Counted from the first letter of the stretch, positions 1 through 5,445 are shown. The stretch is 5,917 nucleotides of DNA from an uncultured Oscillospiraceae bacterium (GCA_900550095.1 URRG01000160.1:1-5917), one strand, 5' to 3'. Numbers and translations: made by a program. The notes: a model not told the origin generated them from the sequence alone.

Positions 1-709
1 TGTCCACCAAAAGCGTACAGGAAGAAGGGTACTCGCGCGCATAGGCCCGGAACGCATCCAGCTCGCTGTCAAACAGCTGTACCCAGGAGTGCGCCATGGT
101 CCCCAGCGCCGGAATGCCAAAATCTCGGTCGCAGATGGTGCAGGCCGTTCCGCAGCAGCCGCCGATATAGGCCGCGCGCGCGCCGTAAATAGCGCCGTCG
201 GCCCCCTGCGCCCGCCGGGAGCCAAACTCCATGACGGCACGGCCGCGGGCCGCGCGCACAATACGATTGGCCTTGGTGGCAATCAGGCTTTGATGGTTTA
301 TCGTCAGCAGGACCATCGTCTCGATCAGCTGCGCCTGGATTACCGGACCTCTGACAGTAACGATGGGTTCGCCGGGAAAGATAGGCGTCCCCTCCGGAAT
401 CGCCCATATATCACAGGAAAATGAAAAGGAACGGAGATACTCTAAAAAACTCTTGTTGAATATTCCCGTAGAGCGGAGATAATCGATGTCCTCCTCCGTA
501 AAGGTCAGATTTTTCAGATAATCCACCACCTGTTGGACGCCCGCCATCAAGGCAAAGCCTCCTTCGTTGGGAACCTTGCGGAAAAACATATCGAAATATG
601 CAACCGTATTCTCATAGCCGTTAGCCAGATAGCCGTTGGCCATGGTCAACTCATAAAAATCTGTAAGAAGCGTAAGGTTTCTGCTTCCTATCCCATTGAG
701 CTCCTTCAT
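1..709 (-). CDS. pncB: Nicotinate phosphoribosyltransferase, N-terminal part (cut by window edge)
   Basis: Cytosolic enzyme of the Preiss-Handler NAD salvage pathway; it joins nicotinate to PRPP, with ATP hydrolysis, to make nicotinate mononucleotide. The visible 236 residues begin with a typical N-terminus (NLTLLTDFYELTMANGY, 11-27), continue with a KVPNEGGFAL segment (45-54), and carry the family motifs EFGSRRAQGADGA (161-173), GGCCGTA (183-189) and GTMAHSWV (203-210). His207 in the last motif matches the histidine that is phosphorylated in the catalytic cycle of characterised members. Family members of this type are usually near 480 residues, so about half the gene lies to the left of the window. 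The ATG at 709-707 is chosen because GGAG (720-717) lies 8 bases upstream; an ATG at 717 runs straight into a stop. It is transcribed divergently from the HTH gene, from its own promoter at 873-901. No frameshift is seen. Assignment is confident. Confidence 0.95.
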   Translation of the reverse strand, partial: MKELNGIGSRNLTLLTDFYELTMANGYLANGYENTVAYFDMFFRKVPNEGGFALMAGVQQVVDYLKNLTFTEEDIDYLRSTGIFNKSFLEYLRSFSFSCDIWAIPEGTPIFPGEPIVTVRGPVIQAQLIETMVLLTINHQSLIATKANRIVRAARGRAVMEFGSRRAQGADGAIYGARAAYIGGCCGTACTICDRDFGIPALGTMAHSWVQLFDSELDAFRAYAREYPSSCTLLVD

Positions 710-872
710 ATTTCCATCTCCGATCTTAATTTCGCAGAAAGCCGGAGTCCTCTCCGTCTTCCATGCTGCATCCAGCCCGTTTCCCTGAAAACAGGCGTTT
801 GAATATCCATATACACATCCGGCAGAAGAAAAATATTTTTCCCTTATTTTCATCTGTATATGTATAGATATC

Positions 873-901
873 ATTATAACAAACAAAACTAAAAATAACA
901 A
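873..901 (-). promoter_or_regulatory. Sigma-A-like promoter of pncB with extended -10
   Basis: Reading the minus strand, a -35 element TTGTTA (901-896) is followed by a 17-base spacer and a perfect -10 TATAAT (878-873). The -10 is preceded by TGT, giving the extended form TGnTATAAT. The start point should fall near 866, leaving a leader of about 155 bases before the pncB ATG. The assignment is by consensus match only. Confidence 0.7.
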
Positions 902-996
902 CGAAAAAAGATTTCCCACATTCGCTGTTCCTGTTTAGAAAAATATGAACGAATTGATAATTTTCTCACAACCTACTTAAAAACATAATTTATTTA

Positions 997-1025
997 TTGC
1001 AATTTGTACAAATAGCTACTATAAT
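997..1025 (+). promoter_or_regulatory. Sigma-A-like promoter of the HTH regulator
   Basis: A -35 TTGCAA (997-1002), a 17-base spacer and a perfect -10 TATAAT (1020-1025). Transcription should start near 1032, giving a leader of about 110 bases before the ATG at 1146. The spacer is almost entirely filled by the dyad described at 999-1016. Confidence 0.65.
999..1016. promoter_or_regulatory. Candidate operator: near-perfect 18-base dyad in promoter spacer
   Basis: The core ATTTGTACAAAT (1002-1013) is a perfect 12-base palindrome. Beyond one mismatched pair (1001/1014) the arms continue with GC...GC, so 8 of 9 pairs match over GCAATTTGTACAAATAGC. It lies between the -35 and -10, where a bound repressor would block RNA polymerase. 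Autoregulation by the adjacent Cro/C1-type protein is the simplest reading, but this is inference. Confidence 0.5.
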
Positions 1026-1038
1026 GTAAGAGGTTAAT

Positions 1039-1072
1039 ATTCATTGTCCGCATAGATAAAAGTTCAATGAAT
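1039..1072 (+). other. Possible RNA hairpin in HTH gene leader
   Basis: ATTCATTG (1039-1046) and CAATGAAT (1065-1072) are perfect 8-base inverted arms around an 18-base loop, just after the predicted start of transcription. A second short stem, GCCGT/ACGGC with an ATG loop (1101-1113), lies further along the same leader. They could be RNA structures affecting translation or a protein-binding dyad; no known class was recognised. Confidence 0.3.
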
Positions 1073-1130
1073 TTTAAGTTGTAGGGATGCACTGAAAAGC
1101 GCCGTATGACGGCAAAAACGTAGAATTGAT

Positions 1131-1136
1131 AGGGAG
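1131..1136 (+). promoter_or_regulatory. Ribosome binding site that decides the HTH gene start
   Basis: AGGGAG directly touches the upstream ATG at 1137, leaving no spacing for initiation there, but lies 9 bases before the ATG at 1146. This removes three residues (MNN) from the longest reading frame. Confidence 0.65.
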
Positions 1137-1145
1137 ATGAACAAC

Positions 1146-1394
1146 ATGCGACTCAGAAAACAAGCACTAGGCACTCGGAATTTAGTTGGGGCCCGCGTTG
1201 AGATGGCGCGGAAAAACCTCGGCATGAAGCAGAAAGAGCTTTTAGCTCAGCTTCAGGTAAATGGAGTAGATATGAATGCCTCCGGTCTTTCAAAACTGGA
1301 AGGTCAGATTCGGTATGTTACGGACTACGAACTGGCCGCTCTTGCGAATATCCTGAACGTTTCTGTAGATTGGCTTCTTGGCCGCGAAAATTGA
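1146..1394 (+). CDS. Small Cro/C1-type (XRE) helix-turn-helix transcriptional regulator
   Basis: An 82-residue protein that is essentially a single DNA-binding domain. Residues 12-25 form the first helix (NLVGARVEMARKNL), MKQKELLAQLQ (27-37) is the leading HTH helix, and NASGLSKLEGQIR (44-56) is the likely recognition helix. The LANILNVSVDWLLG ending (66-79) is typical of XRE-family domains. There is no ligand-binding or oligomerisation domain, so the domain itself probably dimerises. The start at 1146 is preferred over the in-frame ATG at 1137, because AGGGAG (1131-1136) abuts 1137 but sits 9 bases before 1146. It is transcribed alone: its promoter is at 997-1025 and a strong terminator follows at 1411-1448. 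The target is unknown; the dyad in its own promoter suggests autorepression. Small XRE proteins of this kind are common in Clostridia and are not necessarily of phage origin. Confidence 0.88.
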   Translation: MRLRKQALGTRNLVGARVEMARKNLGMKQKELLAQLQVNGVDMNASGLSKLEGQIRYVTDYELAALANILNVSVDWLLGREN

Positions 1395-1410
1395 TCCAAC
1401 CAAAACCGGA

Positions 1411-1448
1411 AATGCGTTCCGCTCATTCGGCGGAACGCATTTTATTTT
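1411..1448 (+). terminator. Intrinsic terminator of the HTH gene
   Basis: A perfect 12-bp stem, AATGCGTTCCGC (1411-1422) with GCGGAACGCATT (1430-1441), closes a 7-base loop and runs into the T-rich TTTATTTT (1441-1448). It lies 16 bases after the HTH stop codon. Confidence 0.9.
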
Positions 1449-1457
1449 CCTCCGGGC

Positions 1458-1475
1458 AAAGCCTCCGCAGGCTTT
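1458..1475. repeat. Second short inverted repeat after the HTH terminator
   Basis: AAAGCCT (1458-1464) and AGGCTTT (1469-1475) form a 7-bp stem with a CCGC loop. GTTTTTC (1481-1487) follows after a gap of five bases. It could be a weak back-up terminator that further insulates the transporter operon, but the T-run is not adjacent to the stem. Confidence 0.35.
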
Positions 1476-1519
1476 CCTGTGTTTTTCATCTCAGGCTTTT
1501 CTATACGATATCCGGGTTC

Positions 1520-1548
1520 TTGACAAAAGCCTGTTCCTGTCTTATAGT
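1520..1548 (+). promoter_or_regulatory. Strong sigma-A-like promoter of the GntR-ABC operon
   Basis: A consensus -35 TTGACA (1520-1525), a 17-base spacer and -10 TATAGT (1543-1548, five of six matches). The start point should be near 1555, giving a leader of about 40 bases. Such a strong core promoter fits an operon held off by a repressor. Confidence 0.8.
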
Positions 1549-1550
1549 AT

Positions 1551-1577
1551 AACTGTATTAATCAAACTAGAACAGTT
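1551..1577. promoter_or_regulatory. Candidate GntR/YtrA operator over the transcription start
   Basis: AACTGT (1551-1556) and ACAGTT (1572-1577) are perfect inverted half-sites separated by 15 bases, with three further matching pairs inside (1559/1569, 1560/1568, 1562/1566). The dyad begins two bases after the -10 and covers the predicted start, a classic repressor position. YtrA-subfamily regulators are usually encoded first in the operon they repress, so binding by the protein encoded at 1595 is a reasonable inference. Confidence 0.5.
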
Positions 1578-1594
1578 GAAACAGAGGTGACGGT

Positions 1595-1966
1595 ATGATT
1601 TTGCTGGACTACAAGAGCCGCCAGCCCATATATGAACAGCTTTACAACAGCTTTGTCAAAATGGCGGCTCTCGACGTGATGCACAAAGGAGAGCAGCTTC
1701 CCTCTGTGCGTATTCTTGCGCAGAGTCTCGGAATCAATCCCAATACCGTGCAAAAGGCTTACCAGCTTCTGGAACGGGACGGCGTCATCTACAGCGTACC
1801 GGGAAAAGGCTCCTTCATAGGCGAAACCTCTCGCCTGGGGAAGGAACGGTATACGGCCGCAGAAGAACTGAAGGAGGCTGTGGGAAAAGCGCAGAAAGCC
1901 TCGCTCACAGCCGAGGAAATCCGCTGCCTTGTGGAAGAAGCTCTGAAAGGAGGCATGACCCCATGA
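1595..1966 (+). CDS. GntR-family transcriptional regulator, YtrA subfamily
   Basis: A 123-residue DNA-binding protein expected to repress its own operon. The winged helix-turn-helix covers roughly residues 8-76: QPIYEQLYNSFVKMAA (10-25) is the first helix, GEQLPSVRILAQSLGINPNTVQKAYQLLERDGVI (32-65) spans the HTH, and VPGKGSFI (68-75) is the wing. Only about 48 residues follow, predicted as helices for dimerisation. That short tail, without a large effector domain, marks the YtrA/YhcF subfamily, which sits at the head of ABC transporter operons and often responds to cell-wall-active antibiotics. The ribosome binding site AGAGGTG (1583-1589) is 5 bases upstream of the ATG. The stop overlaps the ATPase start as ATGA (1963-1966), so the two are translationally coupled. 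Family assignment is firm; the inducing signal is not visible. Confidence 0.93.
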   Translation: MILLDYKSRQPIYEQLYNSFVKMAALDVMHKGEQLPSVRILAQSLGINPNTVQKAYQLLERDGVIYSVPGKGSFIGETSRLGKERYTAAEELKEAVGKAQKASLTAEEIRCLVEEALKGGMTP

Positions 1967-2859
1967 TCGAGGCCAACCAGCTGATCAAAAAATTTGGAAG
2001 CACCACCGCTTTGAACGGGATCACCTTTACCATAGGCGACAGCTCCGTTTTTGGGCTGGTGGGAAGCAACGGAGCCGGAAAATCCACCTTTCTGCGGACG
2101 GCCGCCGGGATCTATAAGCCGGACGAAGGCACCCTACTGGTGGACGGCTGCTCACCCTACGCCCATATCCCCACCAGAGAACGCCTTTTCTTTATCTCCG
2201 ACTTCCCGTATTTCCCTGCGCAGGCCAATCTCCTGGATATGTTTTCTTTTTATAAAGCGCTCTACCCGCGCTGGGACCGTTCCCTCTGCAAAAAACTCTG
2301 CAGTCTGTTTCCGCTGGATACCCGGCAGAAGATCATCTCCATGTCAAAAGGGATGCAGCGGCAGGCGGCGCTGATATGCGCCCTTTCCACCCGGCCCAGT
2401 CTCCTGCTTCTGGATGAAATATTCGACGGGCTCGATCCTGTCATCCGGCAGCTGCTCCGCCAGCTCCTGGCCGAAGAGGTTTCCTCTACCGGCATGGGCG
2501 TGGTCATCGCCTCTCACAATCTGCGGGAACTGGAGGACGTCTGCGACCACGTGGGGCTCTTCCACAAGGGAGGCGTGGTGCTGGACCAGGAACTGGACGA
2601 CCTGAAGCTCAACATCTGCCGGGTGCAGGCAGTTTTCCCCGCCCTGGCGGAGGATGCCTTCCAGGATCTGGATATCCTCAAAAAGGACACCCTGGGTTCT
2701 CTCGTGACAATGGTTATCCGGGGGGACAGGAGGCAAACAGAAGAGCGGCTGCGCTCTCTGCAGCCTGTGTTCCTGGAGACGCTCCCTCTTACCCTGGAGG
2801 AAGTATTTATCAGTGAAATGGAGGCAGCCGGTTATGACATCGACAATATCCTTTCGTAG
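1963..2859 (+). CDS. ABC transporter ATP-binding protein (YtrB/YhcG-like)
   Basis: A 298-residue cytoplasmic ATPase that should power the permease encoded next. Walker A is GSNGAGKST (34-42), the signature is the variant MSKGMQ (127-132) in place of LSGGQ, Walker B is LLLLDE (147-152, catalytic Glu152), the D-loop is GLDP (156-159), and the switch histidine is His185 in ASHNL. The Q-loop position appears to carry Asp80 (FISDFPYF) instead of Gln. SKGM-type signatures are common in exporters of the CcmA/YtrB class, so the enzyme is expected to be active. Residues from about 205 form a C-terminal extension often seen in these ATPases. A perfect AAAGGAGG (1946-1953) inside the GntR gene lies 9 bases before the ATG. 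The last 26 bases overlap the permease gene. Only one ATPase gene is present, so a homodimer is likely. Substrate unknown. Confidence 0.93.
   Translation: MIEANQLIKKFGSTTALNGITFTIGDSSVFGLVGSNGAGKSTFLRTAAGIYKPDEGTLLVDGCSPYAHIPTRERLFFISDFPYFPAQANLLDMFSFYKALYPRWDRSLCKKLCSLFPLDTRQKIISMSKGMQRQAALICALSTRPSLLLLDEIFDGLDPVIRQLLRQLLAEEVSSTGMGVVIASHNLRELEDVCDHVGLFHKGGVVLDQELDDLKLNICRVQAVFPALAEDAFQDLDILKKDTLGSLVTMVIRGDRRQTEERLRSLQPVFLETLPLTLEEVFISEMEAAGYDIDNILS
2820..2824 (+). promoter_or_regulatory. Ribosome binding site that decides the permease start
   Basis: GGAGG (2820-2824), inside the 3' end of the ATPase gene, lies 9 bases before ATG 2834. The frame could open earlier at a GTG (2813), but no ribosome binding site precedes that codon, so the first seven residues of the longer reading are discarded. 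Confidence 0.7.
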
Positions 2860-4696
2860 CTTCTGCAAAGAACTCTCTGCCGTATGGAAGCAAAGCCTCC
2901 GGCAGATTCGGGGGATCACTCTCCTTTACGGCATCCTGACCCTGATCTTCATCCCTCTCGCCCTGGTCTTTCTGCTCACCGCTTCCCTTCAGGCAGCGGA
3001 CATATATTCGTCTCCCTCATACGCCGTATCCGCAGCCCAGGGAGGTATCCGCGCCCTGTTCCCCGGCATCTCTTCTCCGTTGGTGAGCGTCTTTTCTCTC
3101 GTATATTCCCTGATCCTCTGTCAGTATATGCAGAATAAGCGCAGCGTTGACGTATATCACGCCCTTCCGCTGGGCAGGACGCCCATGCTCCTGGGACGCT
3201 TTCTCGCCTCTCTCACAGCACATACGCTGGTACAAGCAGCAAATGTCCTGCTTCTGCTGGGGATCCTTGTGGGCTTCCGGATCTATGCTGTTCCGGGAGG
3301 TGAAGCCCTTCCTCTGCTGGTCTTCCAGTCGGTTCTGATCCAGCTTCTTATGGCCGCGGCGATCACAGCCTTTACCTTCTCGGTCGTCGTCTGCTGCGGG
3401 ACCGCCTTTGACTCGCTTGTTTCCATCTTCGGAATCAACGTATCTGTACCTATTCTGATTTTTCTCTGCTTCTCCTATATCGCCGGCAGTCTGCCGGGCT
3501 ATACCTCTTCCGCCGCGGAATGGAGCTCTCAGTCCTTCTTTCTGAGCCCCTATATCGGCATATATTTCATGGCCTGCTTTAACACGGATCTGCTGTGGTG
3601 GTGGCTTTTTTCCATCCCGCTTTTTTTAGGGCTTGCCCTTCTCCTTTACCGGTTTCGGAAAAGCGAAGCGGCGGAAACCAGCTTTGCCTTCCCCCTTCCA
3701 AAAATTATCATCCGCTTTTTCATAACGCTGGCCGGAGGAATGACAGTGGGCTCCGTCGCAAATTCCCTGGCAGGGGCTAACTACTATTTCTGGTTCGTTC
3801 TGGGTTCCTTTTGTTCTCATTTGGTTTTGGAAGCGATCTACGGCAGGGGCCTCAAGGGCTTTCCCAAAAGTCTTATAGCCTATGGAGCCGCCATAGCTCT
3901 GTGCTGTGTATTTTTTGGCGTCACAGCCTTCGGAGGCTTTGGGTTCGATACATCCGTTCCGTCCGCCGGCTCAGTGGAAGGGGTGGAATATACAGGAGGC
4001 AAAAGCCTCACCCTTCTCGATTCCTCCAATGAAAAGCATGTCTTTTCCTCAGTCGTTACAGAGCCGCAGAGGCTTGCGGAACTGCAGAAAGCCCATGAGG
4101 AAACCGTTCAGAATATCCGGGCCGCTTCATATCCGTATTTCTACAGCAATCCTCTTTTTACCGGATATCTTTCCGGCGGCAATTCCTCTTCCCTTTCCTT
4201 CGCCTATCATCTGAAGGATGGAAGCGTCCTGCACCGAAGCTATAGTTCTTCCTACTTTCCCTTTACCTCGCCTCTGCAGGAATTTTTCTTCAGCGAAGAA
4301 AACCACCGTGAGAGCGTTTACCGACTGATTCCTCCAGAGCTTATTGCGAGAGTTACATTTTCTGTCTTCGACGATACAACCGGCGAAACTGAGGAAAGAG
4401 AATTTCCAGCAACAGCGGAACAAAAAGCACAGATACTGGACGCTTTGAGCCGAGAAGAAAATTCGGGCGGAGAAGCAGCGGAAACAACACAGGAGGAATA
4501 TATGGGAGTTCTGACTCTATATCTCTCTAAAGAAGAATTTTCTCTTCCTTCTGGTTCCTTTTACTCTTCTCAATTTCCCGAGGGAACCAAATTCCATTTT
4601 CCAGACTATTTTGACACCATTTCGGTGGACATTTCCAGCTCTTCTTCCGCAATAGCGGAGCTTTTAGAAGACTTCCATTGGGAACTTGCCCCCTAA
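2834..4696 (+). CDS. ABC-2-type permease with large C-terminal extracytoplasmic domain
   Basis: A 620-residue membrane protein, partner of the ATPase at 1963. I count about nine hydrophobic segments: roughly 27-50, 82-99, 127-149, 160-187, 195-217, 252-273, 289-312, 317-336 and 345-368. Basic residues fit the positive-inside rule: N-terminal KQSLRQIR, QNKRSVDVYHALPLGR (100-115), YRFRKSE (272-278) and YGRGLKGFPK (336-345) are all cytoplasmic, which places the C-terminus outside. The YHALPLGR segment resembles the Y-x-LP-x-xR motif after the second helix in ABC-2 permeases. Residues about 375-620 form a soluble outer domain rich in Ser, Tyr and Phe, with an acidic linker (541-555). It resembles what I recall as DUF6449 in Clostridia permeases; that name is from memory and unchecked. 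The gene is last in the operon, with a terminator 18 bases after the stop. Substrate unknown; export or antibiotic resistance is inference from the operon type. Confidence 0.85.
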   Translation: MTSTISFRSFCKELSAVWKQSLRQIRGITLLYGILTLIFIPLALVFLLTASLQAADIYSSPSYAVSAAQGGIRALFPGISSPLVSVFSLVYSLILCQYMQNKRSVDVYHALPLGRTPMLLGRFLASLTAHTLVQAANVLLLLGILVGFRIYAVPGGEALPLLVFQSVLIQLLMAAAITAFTFSVVVCCGTAFDSLVSIFGINVSVPILIFLCFSYIAGSLPGYTSSAAEWSSQSFFLSPYIGIYFMACFNTDLLWWWLFSIPLFLGLALLLYRFRKSEAAETSFAFPLPKIIIRFFITLAGGMTVGSVANSLAGANYYFWFVLGSFCSHLVLEAIYGRGLKGFPKSLIAYGAAIALCCVFFGVTAFGGFGFDTSVPSAGSVEGVEYTGGKSLTLLDSSNEKHVFSSVVTEPQRLAELQKAHEETVQNIRAASYPYFYSNPLFTGYLSGGNSSSLSFAYHLKDGSVLHRSYSSSYFPFTSPLQEFFFSEENHRESVYRLIPPELIARVTFSVFDDTTGETEEREFPATAEQKAQILDALSREENSGGEAAETTQEEYMGVLTLYLSKEEFSLPSGSFYSSQFPEGTKFHFPDYFDTISVDISSSSSAIAELLEDFHWELAP

Positions 4697-4714
4697 ACGC
4701 ACACTTATAGAAAA

Positions 4715-4749
4715 AGAAAAAGCAGGAGTGTACAACTCCTGCTTTTTCT
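4715..4749. terminator. Bidirectional intrinsic terminator between permease and rubredoxin genes
   Basis: A perfect 15-bp inverted repeat (4715-4729 with 4735-4749) around a 5-base loop. Its core is GCAGGAGT/ACTCCTGC flanked by A-runs on the left and T-runs on the right, so each strand shows a GC-rich stem followed by a U-rich tail. It ends the ABC operon on the plus strand and the rubredoxin transcript on the minus strand. Confidence 0.9.
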
Positions 4750-4771
4750 GTAATACACCTGATTAAACGGA

Positions 4772-4930
4772 TTATTCTTCACTGAACATATCCTTGCCCA
4801 CACCGCAGACAGGGCAAACCCAATCCTCCGGAAGATCACTGAAAGCAGTCCCGGGAGCAATGCCATTATCCGGATCTCCAACAGCGGGATCATATACGTA
4901 TCCGCATGCGTCACAAATATATTTTTCCAT
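4772..4930 (-). CDS. Rubredoxin
   Basis: A 52-residue cytoplasmic iron protein, a one-electron carrier that in anaerobes commonly serves oxygen- and peroxide-reducing enzymes. The iron is bound by four cysteines in two knuckles: CDACG (Cys6, Cys9) and CPVCG (Cys39, Cys42). The intervening YVYDPAVGDPDNGIAPGTAF and the DLPEDWVCP turn are textbook rubredoxin features, and the length matches the family. A purine-rich AGAAGGGAAG ends 9 bases before the ATG. The gene has its own promoter (4979-5007) whose -35 overlaps the end of the gene upstream, and it shares a bidirectional terminator with the facing ABC operon. No redox partner gene is next to it, so the electron acceptor cannot be named. Confidence 0.97.
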   Translation of the reverse strand: MEKYICDACGYVYDPAVGDPDNGIAPGTAFSDLPEDWVCPVCGVGKDMFSEE

Positions 4931-4978
4931 TTGCTTAAACTTCCCTTCTGGGCCTTTCAGCCTGTAAATTATGGAAAT

Positions 4979-5007
4979 AGTATATCCCGTTTTCCTGAAA
5001 AAATCAA
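4979..5007 (-). promoter_or_regulatory. Promoter of the rubredoxin gene
   Basis: On the minus strand, -35 TTGATT (5007-5002), a 17-base spacer and -10 TATACT (4984-4979, five of six matches). The -35 overlaps the stop codon of the DUF6514-like gene. Transcription should start near 4972, about 42 bases before the ATG. Confidence 0.6.
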
Positions 5008-5273
5008 GTTGCTTCTTCCGGAGTCCCCTGCTCCTTTATATAATCTTCCACGATCCCCTTCAGATGCACGGCCATAACGCCCTGTTCATACATCCACTTT
5101 GCAAACTCCTGCGCTCTGCACCGGCCCTCAGAATCTCCCGGGAAAAGAGCTTCCTCTTCCCGATACCTGGAAATCTCACAGATTTCGATCGAATATCCTT
5201 TCTTTCCGCCTCCTAAAACGGAGTACTGCAGTTCCATATCTCCCACAATTTTCCTTCCTACCAGTTGTCGCAT
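5004..5273 (-). CDS. Small conserved protein resembling DUF6514, function unknown
   Basis: An 89-residue soluble protein with no signal peptide or membrane segment. The layout is a basic N-terminus (MRQLVGRKIV), a likely beta region (MELQYSVLGGGKKGYSIEICEI, 13-34), a central acidic segment (YREEEALFPGDSEG, 37-50), then two helices: RAQEFAKWMYEQGV (53-66) and VHLKGIVEDYIKEQ (69-82). The pattern of an early ELxYS strand, a YxIEI strand and a late VHLKxxVEDY helix recalls DUF6514 of Clostridia; this is recognition from memory. The ATG at 5273 is preferred over the GTG at 5279, because TAGGAG (5288-5283) is 9 bases from the ATG but only 3 from the GTG. It lies 73 bases upstream of rubredoxin on the same strand with no terminator between, so some read-through into rubredoxin is likely. 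I do not assign a function. Confidence 0.78.
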   Translation of the reverse strand: MRQLVGRKIVGDMELQYSVLGGGKKGYSIEICEISRYREEEALFPGDSEGRCRAQEFAKWMYEQGVMAVHLKGIVEDYIKEQGTPEEAT

Positions 5274-5282
5274 ATCCACACA

Positions 5283-5288
5283 CTCCTA
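5283..5288 (-). promoter_or_regulatory. Ribosome binding site that decides the DUF6514-like start
   Basis: On the minus strand TAGGAG lies 9 bases before the ATG at 5273 but only 3 before the in-frame GTG at 5279. It therefore supports the shorter protein, without the leading two residues. Confidence 0.6.
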
Positions 5289-5315
5289 CAGTGAACTTTT
5301 TTCACGGTAATTTTA

Positions 5316-5344
5316 ATGATACAACGCAGTTTCAGAATATGCAA
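5316..5344 (-). promoter_or_regulatory. Possible promoter of the DUF6514-like gene
   Basis: On the minus strand, TTGCAT (5344-5339), a 17-base spacer and TATCAT (5321-5316, five of six matches). The start would be near 5310, giving a leader of about 37 bases. The -35 is weak (three of six), and the surrounding AT-richness makes chance matches likely. A consensus TTGACA at 5475-5470 lacks a good -10 at normal spacing. Confidence 0.4.
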
Positions 5345-5445
5345 GGGGAAAAATGGCAGTTTTATGCAAAAATTTCAAAAACACAGTATTTATCACAACA
5401 GAAAAAACGTTCTCGCTATATCTTGTATATGACAAATAGAAAAAA

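Larger units (their letters stand above)
710..1145. other. AT-rich divergent spacer between pncB and the HTH gene
   Basis: A 436-base stretch without a supported protein gene. It holds the long pncB leader (about 710-866), the pncB promoter (873-901), an AT-rich stretch (about 902-996) in which I see no element, the HTH promoter with its embedded dyad (997-1025), and the roughly 110-base leader of the HTH gene. That leader contains two possible RNA hairpins (1039-1072 and 1101-1113). No known riboswitch class was recognised in either leader. Confidence 0.7.

Noticed and set aside
69..424. Open frames on both strands (69-407 minus, 89-424 plus)
   Set aside because: They lie inside pncB in other frames; their Arg/Gly/Ala-rich translations show no family features, while the pncB frame carries clear motifs.
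533..802. Plus-strand frame of 89 codons
   Set aside because: Antisense to the start of pncB and its leader; no ribosome binding site and no recognisable domain.
1146..1394. Small HTH protein as evidence of a prophage or toxin-antitoxin module
   Set aside because: No partner toxin, integrase or other phage gene is present; it has its own promoter and terminator and sits among housekeeping genes.
1370..1753. Frames of 60-70 codons over the HTH terminator and the GntR start (1370-1552 and 1378-1590 plus, 1562-1753 minus)
   Set aside because: They cover a strong terminator, a promoter or the GntR coding region, and their translations look non-coding.
2344..2919. Minus-strand frame of 191 codons
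   Set aside because: Antisense to the ATPase gene in a region of skewed third-position GC; it has no coherent domain, and the sense strand codes for a full set of ABC motifs.
3595..4423. Several 60-100 codon frames on both strands within the permease gene
   Set aside because: Shadows of the permease frame; no start signals and low-complexity Ser/Arg/Pro translations.
4705..4914. Minus-strand frame of 69 codons
   Set aside because: Shifted-frame shadow of rubredoxin that also runs through the bidirectional terminator.
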